A stretch of DNA of 64,000 nt, taken from Segatella copri (GTDB lineage Bacteria > Bacteroidota > Bacteroidia > Bacteroidales > Bacteroidaceae). The position numbers and the translations under genes were made by a program. The DNA lies in contig NZ_VZCB01000052.1 in assembly GCF_009494395.1 (NCBI RefSeq), forward strand, positions 124,001-188,000. The letters run 5' to 3'. Below the pieces are notes generated by a model, which searched no databases, was not told where the DNA came from, and was given only the letters and a program-made list of their open reading frames with translations. Numbering within the stretch: the stretch's first letter is position 1; each line of letters begins with the position of its first letter. This document shows, piece after piece, positions 45,503 through 52,914 of the stretch.

Positions 45503-46894
45503 ATGAGAAGAATCAAGAGATATTTCCTTGTTGTCGTTGGGCTGATGCTCAGCGTCAGTATTTTCGCTCAGACCACCAAGTGGCGCGACATCTATACGGT
45601 GAAGAAGAAAGATACCATCTTCGGTATCGCCAGCAGCTATGGATTGTCGCTTCCGGAACTCATGGATGCCAATCCGGAGATGAAGCAGGAGGGATACATG
45701 CTCCAGAAAGGAGCTACCCTGTTTATCCCTTATGCCAAGGGACAGAAGAATCCAAACCAGAAGACAACTGCCGCTACTCCTGCTGCCAGCCAGAAAACGG
45801 TTGCTCCTGCTGCTGCCAAGCCTGCAGCTACCGTCAGCAACGCCGTGAAGATTGGCGTGATGCTGCCGCTGCATGATGTGGATGGCGACGGCAAGCGCAT
45901 GGTGGAGTATTACCGTGGCATCCTGATGGCATGTGACTATCTGAAGAAGCACGGTGTTTCTACCGATGTTCATGCCTGGAATGTGCCTATCGATGCGGAT
46001 ATCCGTACCACCCTGCTGCAGGAGGGTGCCAGCCAGTGCGACCTTATCTTCGGTCCGCTTTATACCAAGCAGGTGGCTCCACTTTCCGAATTCTGCAAGA
46101 ACAACGGCATCAAGCTCGTCATTCCTTTCTCCATCAGTGGGGATGACGTGGAGCGCAGCAAGGAGATTTTCCAGGTTTATCAGAGTCAGGAGAGTCTGAA
46201 TAATGCTACCGTGAAGGCATTCCTGAAGCGGTTCACCAATGTGCATCCTATCTTTGTCGACTGCAATGATTCCACTTCCCGCAAGGGTGCCTTTACCTTC
46301 GGACTCCGCAAGGAACTGGAAAAGCGCAATATCAACTTCAGTATCACCAACGTGAATTCGAGCATCGAGCAGTTTGCCAAGGCTTTCGTGCCTAGCAAGC
46401 AGAATGTGGTGATTCTAAATACAGGCCGTTCACCTCAGTTGACCGCCGTGCTCAACAAGTTGGATGAGTTTGATGCCAAGTATCCGGGTGCATCCATCTC
46501 GCTCTTCGGTTATACGGAATGGCTGATGTATGCCAAGTACAATCTGGAAAGGTTCTACAAGTATGACACCTATATCCCTTCCACCTTTTATTATAATGCC
46601 AGCAATGTGCGTACCCAGTCGTTGGAGACGAGTTATCAGCGTTGGTTCCATCAGCCGATGCAGGTAGCCCTGCCACGTTTCGCCATTACGGGTTATGACC
46701 ATGCCATGTTCTTTATCCAGGGCGTGAAGAAGGAGGGGCGCAACTTTACGGGCGACAGCAAGCATTCTACTTACCAGCCTGTACAGACACCGCTGGATTT
46801 CGAGAAGTCGGGACTCAAGGGAGGTTATAAGAACAAGAGTTTCATGCTGATCCACTATACCTTCAATCATCAGATTGAGGCGGTGAAGTATTAG
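45503..46894 (+). CDS. LysM plus periplasmic-binding-like protein
   Basis: The 463-residue protein has a signal peptide (residues 1-22), a LysM domain (about 30-75: IYTVKKKDTIFGIASSYGLS, LPELMDANPEM, GATLFIP), an Ala/Pro/Thr linker (about 80-110) and a C-terminal periplasmic-binding-protein-like domain (KIGVMLPLHDVDGDGKRMVE, YYRGILMACDYLKKHG, LIFGPLYTKQVAPL, VNSSIEQFAKAF). This arrangement resembles LppC/YraM-like or amino-acid-binding folds attached to peptidoglycan. A role in cell-wall synthesis control is inferred from the domains. Confidence 0.85.
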   Translation: MRRIKRYFLVVVGLMLSVSIFAQTTKWRDIYTVKKKDTIFGIASSYGLSLPELMDANPEMKQEGYMLQKGATLFIPYAKGQKNPNQKTTAATPAASQKTVAPAAAKPAATVSNAVKIGVMLPLHDVDGDGKRMVEYYRGILMACDYLKKHGVSTDVHAWNVPIDADIRTTLLQEGASQCDLIFGPLYTKQVAPLSEFCKNNGIKLVIPFSISGDDVERSKEIFQVYQSQESLNNATVKAFLKRFTNVHPIFVDCNDSTSRKGAFTFGLRKELEKRNINFSITNVNSSIEQFAKAFVPSKQNVVILNTGRSPQLTAVLNKLDEFDAKYPGASISLFGYTEWLMYAKYNLERFYKYDTYIPSTFYYNASNVRTQSLETSYQRWFHQPMQVALPRFAITGYDHAMFFIQGVKKEGRNFTGDSKHSTYQPVQTPLDFEKSGLKGGYKNKSFMLIHYTFNHQIEAVKY

Positions 46895-46896
46895 GA

Positions 46897-46945
46897 CTTT
46901 GAACTTTGAGCTTTGAACTTTGAGCTTTGAAGTTTGATCTTTGAA
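46897..46945 (+). repeat. Seven CTTTGAA-type heptads
   Basis: Units CTTTGAA/CTTTGAG/GTTTGAT start two bases after the TAG at 46892-46894; this is the reverse complement of the TTCAAAG family at 24190 and 27703. It fills most of the spacer before ATG 46969. Confidence 0.85.
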
Positions 46946-46968
46946 TATTGAAAAATGAACTTTATGAT

Positions 46969-47736
46969 ATGTATTTGATAAAAAGATATATACTGCTTTC
47001 TCTGGTTTTTGGGGGCGGACTGACTGCTTCGGCACAGATTGGAGAGCATCGCAATGACTTTGCAGTCGGATTGAATGGGGGCTTCATTATGAGCTCAGTA
47101 GGTTTTACACCAGAAGTACAGCAGACGCAGCACGGCGGAATGACGGCGGGTTTCTCGATGAAGTATACCTGCGAGAAATATTTCAACACTATCTGCTCCA
47201 TCTATGCCGAGGTAAACTATGCCAAGGTGGGATGGAAAGAGGATATCCTGGATAAGGAAAACAATCCGGTGATTATCACGGAGACCCAGGAGCCGATGGC
47301 GTATAGCCGTACTATCGACTATATCCAGGTGCCGGTGTTCGCTCATCTTGCATGGGGTAGGGAGACGAGAGGACTGAACATCTTCGTGAATGCCGGTCCA
47401 CAGTTCGGTTATTATCTCAGTGAATCGACCAAGACCAATTTTGATGTGAAGAAGTTGCCTCAGACGGACAACAACCGAGTGAGCCCGGTGATGGCACAGG
47501 ATACGATGGCAGTAGAGAACAAGCTGGATTACGGTATCGCCGTGGGTCTGGGTGCAGAATACAGCATTCCGAGAGTGGGGCACTTCCTTGCCGAAGCCCG
47601 CTACTACTACGGATTGGGAAATATCTACGGTTCGTCGAAGCGAGATTACTTCGGAAAGAGCAACTTCGGACAGATAGTCCTGAAGCTCTCTTATCTCTTC
47701 GATATCACAAGAACGAAGAACGTGAAGAGGAAATAA
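46969..47736 (+). CDS. Outer-membrane beta-barrel protein (PorT-like)
   Basis: ATG at 46969 gives MYLIKRYILLSLVFGGGLTA with cleavage near SAQ; a TTG-started frame from 46948 runs into the repeat spacer and is rejected. The 255-residue protein is rich in alternating strands (FAVGLNGGFIMSS, IDYIQVPVFAHLAWG, LNIFVNAGPQFGYYLS, GIAVGLGAEYSI, FLAEARYYYGLGNIY) and fits the small PorT/OMP_b-brl_2 outer-membrane family. Its last heptad-linked stop lies at 47734-47736. It is probably cotranscribed with the LysM gene. Confidence 0.8.
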   Translation: MYLIKRYILLSLVFGGGLTASAQIGEHRNDFAVGLNGGFIMSSVGFTPEVQQTQHGGMTAGFSMKYTCEKYFNTICSIYAEVNYAKVGWKEDILDKENNPVIITETQEPMAYSRTIDYIQVPVFAHLAWGRETRGLNIFVNAGPQFGYYLSESTKTNFDVKKLPQTDNNRVSPVMAQDTMAVENKLDYGIAVGLGAEYSIPRVGHFLAEARYYYGLGNIYGSSKRDYFGKSNFGQIVLKLSYLFDITRTKNVKRK

Positions 47737-47768
47737 TCAATAATCAATAATATGTAATCAATAAAATG
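47734..47768 (+). repeat. Five TAATCAA-type heptads
   Basis: TAATCAA, TAATCAA, TAATATG, TAATCAA, TAAAATG; the TAA stop of the barrel gene is the start of the first unit. Confidence 0.75.
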
Positions 47769-47800
47769 ATAACGGGTTTATCATTGATGTTTTGAAAAAA

Positions 47801-49177
47801 ATGAGTACAACAGAAAAAATGCAGATGAAATTGAGCGGCTCAAAGTCAGCTCGCTGGACTGCCCTCTTCATCGTGAGCGTCACGATGATGTTCGGTTACT
47901 TTTTTACAGATGTAATGTCTCCACTGGAGCCGCTCTTGACAGCAGCCAAGGGGGCTGAGAATGGTCTTGGACTCGGATGGAGCTCGGATGAGTACGGCTT
48001 CTTCTCAGGAGCCTACGGATACTTTAATGTATTCCTCCTGCTCCTCTTCTTCGGTGGTCTTATCCTCGACAAGTTTGGCATCCGTTTCACTGGTATCCTC
48101 TCTACTGTTTTGATGTTTGGTGGAGCCTTGGTGAAATGGTATGCTGTAGGTCATGAGTTTGGCGGTTCGGTAGTAGTACCATTCTTCGGTACTTACAGTA
48201 CACAGGTAGTGATAGCTGCACTTGGCTTTGCCATCTATGGCGTGGGCTGCGAGATATGCGGTATCACAGTGAGCAAGGTCATTGTGAAATGGTTTACGGG
48301 TCATGAGTTGGCTCTGGCAATGGGAGTGCAGGTGGCTACAGCTCGTTTGGGAACTGCCGCTGCCTTGGGCTATTCTCTTCCTTTTGCCAAGTCGATGGGT
48401 GGAGTGTCTGCTTCTATTGGTCTGGGTGCTGCTTTGCTTTGTGCTGGTGTACTGGTTTATCTGGTTTATTGCGTGATGGACAAGAAGGAGGATGCTTCAG
48501 CAGCTGCAGCGGCTACTGAGCCGGAGGAAGGTTTCAAGTTTTCAGACTTGGGTGGTCTGTTCAAGACAACTGGTTTCTGGTATGTGGCATTCCTTTGCCT
48601 GATGTTCTATGCCGGTGTATTCCCATTCCTGAAGTTTGCCACCAAGTTGATGATTTTCAAGTATGGTGTCGATGCCAATTTGGCAGGTCTGATTCCTGCG
48701 ATGTTGCCATTCGGTACCATCTTCCTTACACCAATCTTCGGTAGCGTATATGACAAGTATGGCAAGGGTGCCACGCTGATGATTATCGGCAGTTGTCTCC
48801 TGACTCTGGTACACGTAGTATTTGCCCTTCCACTCAACTCATGGGTGCTTGCCGTCGTGATGATGCTCATCCTTGGCGTAGCTTTTGGATTGGTACCATC
48901 AGCAATGTGGCCTTCTGTGCCAAAGATTATCCCTATGAAACTCTTGGGAACTGCATACGCCCTCATCTTCTATATCCAGAATATTGGACTGGCTCTCATT
49001 CCAGTATGGATTGGTAAGGTAAACCAGGCAAATACCGCAGCCGACGGCACCATCGACTATACCCAGACGATGACCATCTTTGCCTGCTTCGGCGTGATAG
49101 CCATCCTCATCGCTTTCCTCCTTCTTTTTGAAGATAAGAGAAAGGGATACGGTTTGCAGAAGCCTAACGTGAAATAA
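47801..49177 (+). CDS. MFS transporter
   Basis: ATG at 47801 gives MSTTEKMQMKLSGSKSARWT; a TTG at 47792 adds three residues and is less likely. The 458-residue protein has twelve membrane segments with FGYFFTDVMSPLEPLLTAA, FGGLILDKFGIRFTGILSTV and IFGSVYDKYGKGATLMIIG, typical of MFS motif A variants. The substrate is unknown; the family includes sugar and organic-acid carriers. Its TAA is followed immediately by AGTGAAG heptads. Confidence 0.85.
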   Translation: MSTTEKMQMKLSGSKSARWTALFIVSVTMMFGYFFTDVMSPLEPLLTAAKGAENGLGLGWSSDEYGFFSGAYGYFNVFLLLLFFGGLILDKFGIRFTGILSTVLMFGGALVKWYAVGHEFGGSVVVPFFGTYSTQVVIAALGFAIYGVGCEICGITVSKVIVKWFTGHELALAMGVQVATARLGTAAALGYSLPFAKSMGGVSASIGLGAALLCAGVLVYLVYCVMDKKEDASAAAAATEPEEGFKFSDLGGLFKTTGFWYVAFLCLMFYAGVFPFLKFATKLMIFKYGVDANLAGLIPAMLPFGTIFLTPIFGSVYDKYGKGATLMIIGSCLLTLVHVVFALPLNSWVLAVVMMLILGVAFGLVPSAMWPSVPKIIPMKLLGTAYALIFYIQNIGLALIPVWIGKVNQANTAADGTIDYTQTMTIFACFGVIAILIAFLLLFEDKRKGYGLQKPNVK

Positions 49178-49204
49178 GTGAAGAGTGAAGAACGAAGAGT
49201 GAAG
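49177..49204 (+). repeat. Four AGTGAAG-type heptads
   Basis: Begins within the stop codon of the MFS gene; 38 bases (49173-49210) are identical to 24131-24168. Confidence 0.9.
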
Positions 49205-49270
49205 AATTCATTTGCTCTTTGTTCTTCGAACTCTTTGAAAGTATAATTCTATAAAAGAAAGGAAACAGCC

Positions 49271-49945
49271 ATGAATGCTACACCTGAATCATTGATTAAA
49301 GAATATGCTGACCCGATAGAGCAGCAGGAGATAGACAAGTTTATCTGTTCGGAAATGAGCAGACAGATTCACCGATATATCAAGGGTATGTCGGGAACCA
49401 AACAAGCTATGCTCAAGTTTGAGGAAAAACTGGCGAGCCTCTCTGTCCCTGAGAAGGAGAAGGCGATTGCCAAGTATATCGATCTGAACCGAAAGGCATT
49501 GGACGGTCTTGACTTGAAGATGATTCTGGTTCGTTCGGTGGCTAACTATTGCGATACTTTCCAGTATATGCTGGATTTCGTGAACGACAAGCGCAAGATG
49601 GTGTTCTATTACCATCGCCTGAAGGAGAAGTACATCCGTTATCATGAGGTGTTCGAGGAGAACGGCAAGTTTGGCATGAAGGACCATCAGGGCAACGTGA
49701 TGCTTCAGCCGGTGTATGATTTCCTCCGAACCTGTTACATCTATAATGATGACCTGAGCATCATGCCGGTGATTGCAGAGAAAAACGGCAAGATGGGACT
49801 GGTGATGCCGGACGGCAATGATACCATCGTTGCCGACTTCCTCTATGATGAGATTTGCTTACGTGATGAATATCCTTATTTCGAGGCGGTAAGAGACGGA
49901 ATCAGCGGATTGATTGATAAGAATGGAAACTTTATAGCTAATTAA
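49271..49945 (+). CDS. WG-repeat domain protein
   Basis: The 224-residue protein has no signal peptide. Residues 1-125 are helical and polar (LIKEYADPIEQQEIDKFICS, LEKEK-like repeats, YCDTFQYMLDFVNDKRKMVF). The C-terminal third has WG-type beta-repeats: ENGKFGMKDHQGNVMLQPVY, KNGKMGLVMPDGNDTIVADF and ISGLIDKNGNF. WG repeats occur in proteins of unknown function in this phylum. It ends at a terminator at 50001-50043. Confidence 0.8.
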   Translation: MNATPESLIKEYADPIEQQEIDKFICSEMSRQIHRYIKGMSGTKQAMLKFEEKLASLSVPEKEKAIAKYIDLNRKALDGLDLKMILVRSVANYCDTFQYMLDFVNDKRKMVFYYHRLKEKYIRYHEVFEENGKFGMKDHQGNVMLQPVYDFLRTCYIYNDDLSIMPVIAEKNGKMGLVMPDGNDTIVADFLYDEICLRDEYPYFEAVRDGISGLIDKNGNFIAN

Positions 49946-50000
49946 TAGTGATTAATTTTTAGTGATTAGTTATTAGTTATTAATTAATAGTAAAAAGAGA

Positions 50001-50043
50001 AAGGGCAATCAGATTGGGATGAACCAACTGATTGCCCTTTTTC
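50001..50043 (+). terminator. Terminator of the WG-repeat gene
   Basis: AAGGGCAATCAG (50001-50012) pairs with CTGATTGCCCTT (50028-50039), followed by TTTT. Confidence 0.9.
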
Positions 50044-50105
50044 CTTCGTTGCTATGAGCAACTTAGTTTTTATCTAATTTTCTCTCGTCTTCTATCCGAA
50101 TGAAT

Positions 50106-50154
50106 TAATCACTAATCACTAATCACTACTAATTAATCACTAATCACTACTAAT
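50106..50154. repeat. Seven TAATCAC/TACTAAT heptads
   Basis: TAATCAC three times, TACTAAT, TAATCAC twice, TACTAAT, exactly 49 bases, ending at the rpoD stop codon. Confidence 0.85.
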
Positions 50155-51029
50155 TATCCCAGGTATTTCATCAGGATCTTGATCTTTCCGCTGTCACGGA
50201 GCTTGATGATGCTCTTTTCGCGAATCTGGCGAACACGCTCACGGGTGAGGTTGAACTCGCTGCCGATTTCCTCCAAGCCCTTCTCGTGGCAACCGATGCC
50301 ATAGCAGTAGCAGAGAATCTTGCGCTCACGCTCCTTCAATACGGTCTTGAGAACACGCTGCAGCTCGCTAGCCATAGACTCGAAGTCAACACCCTTGTCG
50401 GTACGGCTGTCATCGCCAGATGCCATCACGTCAACCATCGCATTGTCATCATCATCGCTACCGAATGGGGCATCAATACTCATGTGGTGGTTGTCAGCCT
50501 TGATGGTCTGGTCAATCTTGCTTTCCTCCATTTTGGTAATCTGTGCCAACTCAGCAACAGAAGGCTTGCGCTGGTTCTCCTGTTCGAACTTGCTGATTTC
50601 AGCGCTGATCTTGCTCAATGCACCCACCTGGTTCAAAGGCAAGCGAACGATACGGCTCTGCTCAGCGATAGCCTGGAGAATGCTCTGGCGAATCCACCAT
50701 ACAGCGTATGAGATGAACTTAAAACCACGAGTCTCATCAAACTTCTCTGCCGCCTTCACCAAACCGATGTTTCCCTCATCGATCAAGTCGGTAAGACCCA
50801 GACCCTGGTGCTGGTATTGTTTAGCAACAGAAACAACGAATCGAAGGTTTGCCTTAACCAATTTTTCCTTGGCACGTTCACCCTCACGACCGCCTTTGCG
50901 AATCTTCTGTGCGAGTTCGATCTCCTCATCGATAGAGACCATAGGTTCACGACCAATCTCCACCAAGTACTTATCAAGTGCTTCACTGGAACGGTTGGTT
51001 ATACTCTTGCTAATCTTAAGTTGTCTCAT
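50154..51029 (-). CDS. rpoD: Primary RNA polymerase sigma factor RpoD
   Basis: The 291-residue protein has region 1.2 (ALDKYLVEIGREPMVSIDEE), region 2 (ANLRFVVSVAKQYQHQGLGL, TDLIDEGNIGLVKAAEKFDE, FISYAVWWIRQSILQAIAEQ), region 3 and region 4 (LTRERVRQIREKSIIKLRDS). It lacks region 1.1, as expected for the Bacteroidetes primary sigma. This sigma recognises the TAnnTTTG boxes seen across the window. Upstream on the minus strand is TACCTTTG (plus 51107-51114). Confidence 0.96.
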   Translation of the reverse strand: MRQLKISKSITNRSSEALDKYLVEIGREPMVSIDEEIELAQKIRKGGREGERAKEKLVKANLRFVVSVAKQYQHQGLGLTDLIDEGNIGLVKAAEKFDETRGFKFISYAVWWIRQSILQAIAEQSRIVRLPLNQVGALSKISAEISKFEQENQRKPSVAELAQITKMEESKIDQTIKADNHHMSIDAPFGSDDDDNAMVDVMASGDDSRTDKGVDFESMASELQRVLKTVLKERERKILCYCYGIGCHEKGLEEIGSEFNLTRERVRQIREKSIIKLRDSGKIKILMKYLG

Positions 51030-51240
51030 ATAAATCCTTTTACCTTTCTATTTATTTTAATCTCATTATTAATAATGTCGGAATCCACCTTTACGGTTTC
51101 GGGGTGCAAAGGTACAAAAAAAAACGCAATTACACTGTAATATTATTGGAAAATTTTTCTCCGATTTGTCTGTTTTTTAGAAATTTAGGTGATAATCAGT
51201 ATGAAAATGCAATTTGCTGAACGGTTTTTCCTGCAATAAG

Positions 51241-51271
51241 TTTGAAATATGGAATAAATTATGTATCTTTG
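51241..51271 (+). promoter_or_regulatory. Promoter of the peptide transporter gene
   Basis: TTTG (51241-51244) and TATCTTTG (51264-51271), spacer 19 bases, 57 bases before the ATG at 51329. Confidence 0.8.
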
Positions 51272-51328
51272 CACAGAATTTGCGAGAAAAGAATAACTAA
51301 ATAATAAAATAACAATAAAACAAAAATT

Positions 51329-52843
51329 ATGTTTGAGAATCAACCAAAAGGTCTGTGGACCTTAGCTTTGGCAAATACGGGTGAGCGTTTCGGTTACTAC
51401 ACCATGCTCGCAGTATTCGCTCTGTTCTTGGGTGAGAATTTCGGTTTTGATGCCGGTACGGCATCAGAGATTTATACCTGGTTCCTCACTGCAGTGTATT
51501 TCTTGCCTCTGTTTGGTGGTATGGCTGCCGACAAGTGGGGTTACAACAAGATGGTAATCATCGGTATCCTCATCATGTTCCTGGGCTATCTGTTCCTGGC
51601 TATCCCATTGGGTGGAGGTTCTGTAGCTATTGCTGCCATGGGTGCTGCCCTGCTGCTCGTGAGCTTGGGTACGGGTTTCTTCAAGGGTAACCTCCAGGTG
51701 ATGGTGGGCGACCTTTACAACGATCCTAAGTATGCGCAGCATCGCGACTCAGGTTTCTCGCTTTTCTATATGGCGATTAACATCGGCGCCTTGTTTGCTC
51801 CTACTGCTGCCACCACAATCATGGCATGGGCACAGAACGACCTGGGCTATTCAAAGGCTGATTCTTATCACTTCGCTTTCGCAGTAGCTTGTGTTTCTGT
51901 GATTGTTTCTATCCTCATCTATTTCTTGGGTAAGAAGACCTACCAGCAGGTATTGGTAGCTGACAAGAAGAAGGAAGACGGCAAGACTGAGGAGGTAGAA
52001 GAGATGAGTCCTGCTGAGACCAAGGAGCGCATCGTTTGCCTCGGTTTGGTTTTCGCTGTGGTTATCTTCTTCTGGATGGCTTTCCATCAGAACGGTTTGA
52101 CCTTGACTTGGTTTGCTGATGAGTTTACTGCTCGTGAGGCTACAGGTGCTACCGGTATGATGTTCAATGTAATCAACCTCGTTTGGTGCATCTTCATAGT
52201 ATTCGGTATCTGCGGTCTGTTGACTGCTCCTAAGGGTACTTCTGGCAAGAGCAAGTTGATCAATCTCGCTCTCATCGTGATTCCTGCTGCCATCCTGGGT
52301 TATACTTACATGAATTCCGGTGATTCTACCGTAGCTATCGATGCTCCTATCTTCCAGCAGTTCAACCCTTGCTTCGTAGTAGCTCTGACTCCAGTGAGCA
52401 TCGCTCTCTTCGGCTGGTTGGGTCGCATCGGCAAGGAGCCTAAGGCACCAGTGAAGATTGGTCTGGGTATGCTCGTTGCTGCCGGGGCTTATCTCCTGAT
52501 GACTGTATCAAGTCTCGGTTTGCCTGCAACTGATCACCCTAACCACGTAGCAGACGTTACTCCAAACCTGCTCGTCGGTACCTATTTGATCCTGACTTTC
52601 GCAGAGTTGTTGCTTTCACCTATCGGTATTTCATTCGTATCTAAGGTAGCGCCTCCAAAGTACAAGGGTATGATCATGGGTGGCTGGTTCGTTGCAACAG
52701 CCCTCGGTAACAAGTTGGTTTCTATTCCAGGTCACATGTGGGATATGCCATTGCCAGTAGTATGGGGAACCTTGATGGTTATCTGTCTGCTCGCTGCTCT
52801 CTTCATCTTCTCTATCATCAAGAAGTTGAATCGCGTAAGCTAA
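51329..52843 (+). CDS. POT/PTR2 family proton-coupled peptide transporter
   Basis: The 504-residue protein has about 14 helices and the POT patterns GERFGYYTMLAVFALFLGEN, GGMAADKWGYNKMVIIGILI, GTGFFKGNLQVMVGDLYND and FSLFYMAINIGALFAPTAAT. In POT transporters the first helix normally reads ExxER; here it is NTGER, so the first Glu is replaced by Asn while the last Glu-Arg remain. Oligopeptide uptake is likely; the Glu change may affect proton coupling. The gene is monocistronic, bounded by a promoter and the hairpin at 52862. Confidence 0.92.
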   Translation: MFENQPKGLWTLALANTGERFGYYTMLAVFALFLGENFGFDAGTASEIYTWFLTAVYFLPLFGGMAADKWGYNKMVIIGILIMFLGYLFLAIPLGGGSVAIAAMGAALLLVSLGTGFFKGNLQVMVGDLYNDPKYAQHRDSGFSLFYMAINIGALFAPTAATTIMAWAQNDLGYSKADSYHFAFAVACVSVIVSILIYFLGKKTYQQVLVADKKKEDGKTEEVEEMSPAETKERIVCLGLVFAVVIFFWMAFHQNGLTLTWFADEFTAREATGATGMMFNVINLVWCIFIVFGICGLLTAPKGTSGKSKLINLALIVIPAAILGYTYMNSGDSTVAIDAPIFQQFNPCFVVALTPVSIALFGWLGRIGKEPKAPVKIGLGMLVAAGAYLLMTVSSLGLPATDHPNHVADVTPNLLVGTYLILTFAELLLSPIGISFVSKVAPPKYKGMIMGGWFVATALGNKLVSIPGHMWDMPLPVVWGTLMVICLLAALFIFSIIKKLNRVS

Positions 52844-52861
52844 TTCAAAATTATTATATAC

Positions 52862-52899
52862 AAAAAAGGCTTGCTTCATTTCCGAAGCAAGCCTTTTTT
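52862..52899. terminator. Bidirectional terminator
   Basis: AAAAAAGGCTTGCTTC (52862-52877) pairs with GAAGCAAGCCTTTTTT (52884-52899). It lies between the convergent peptide transporter and S9 peptidase genes and serves both. Confidence 0.92.
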
Positions 52900-52914
52900 A
52901 TTATCTTCTATTAT

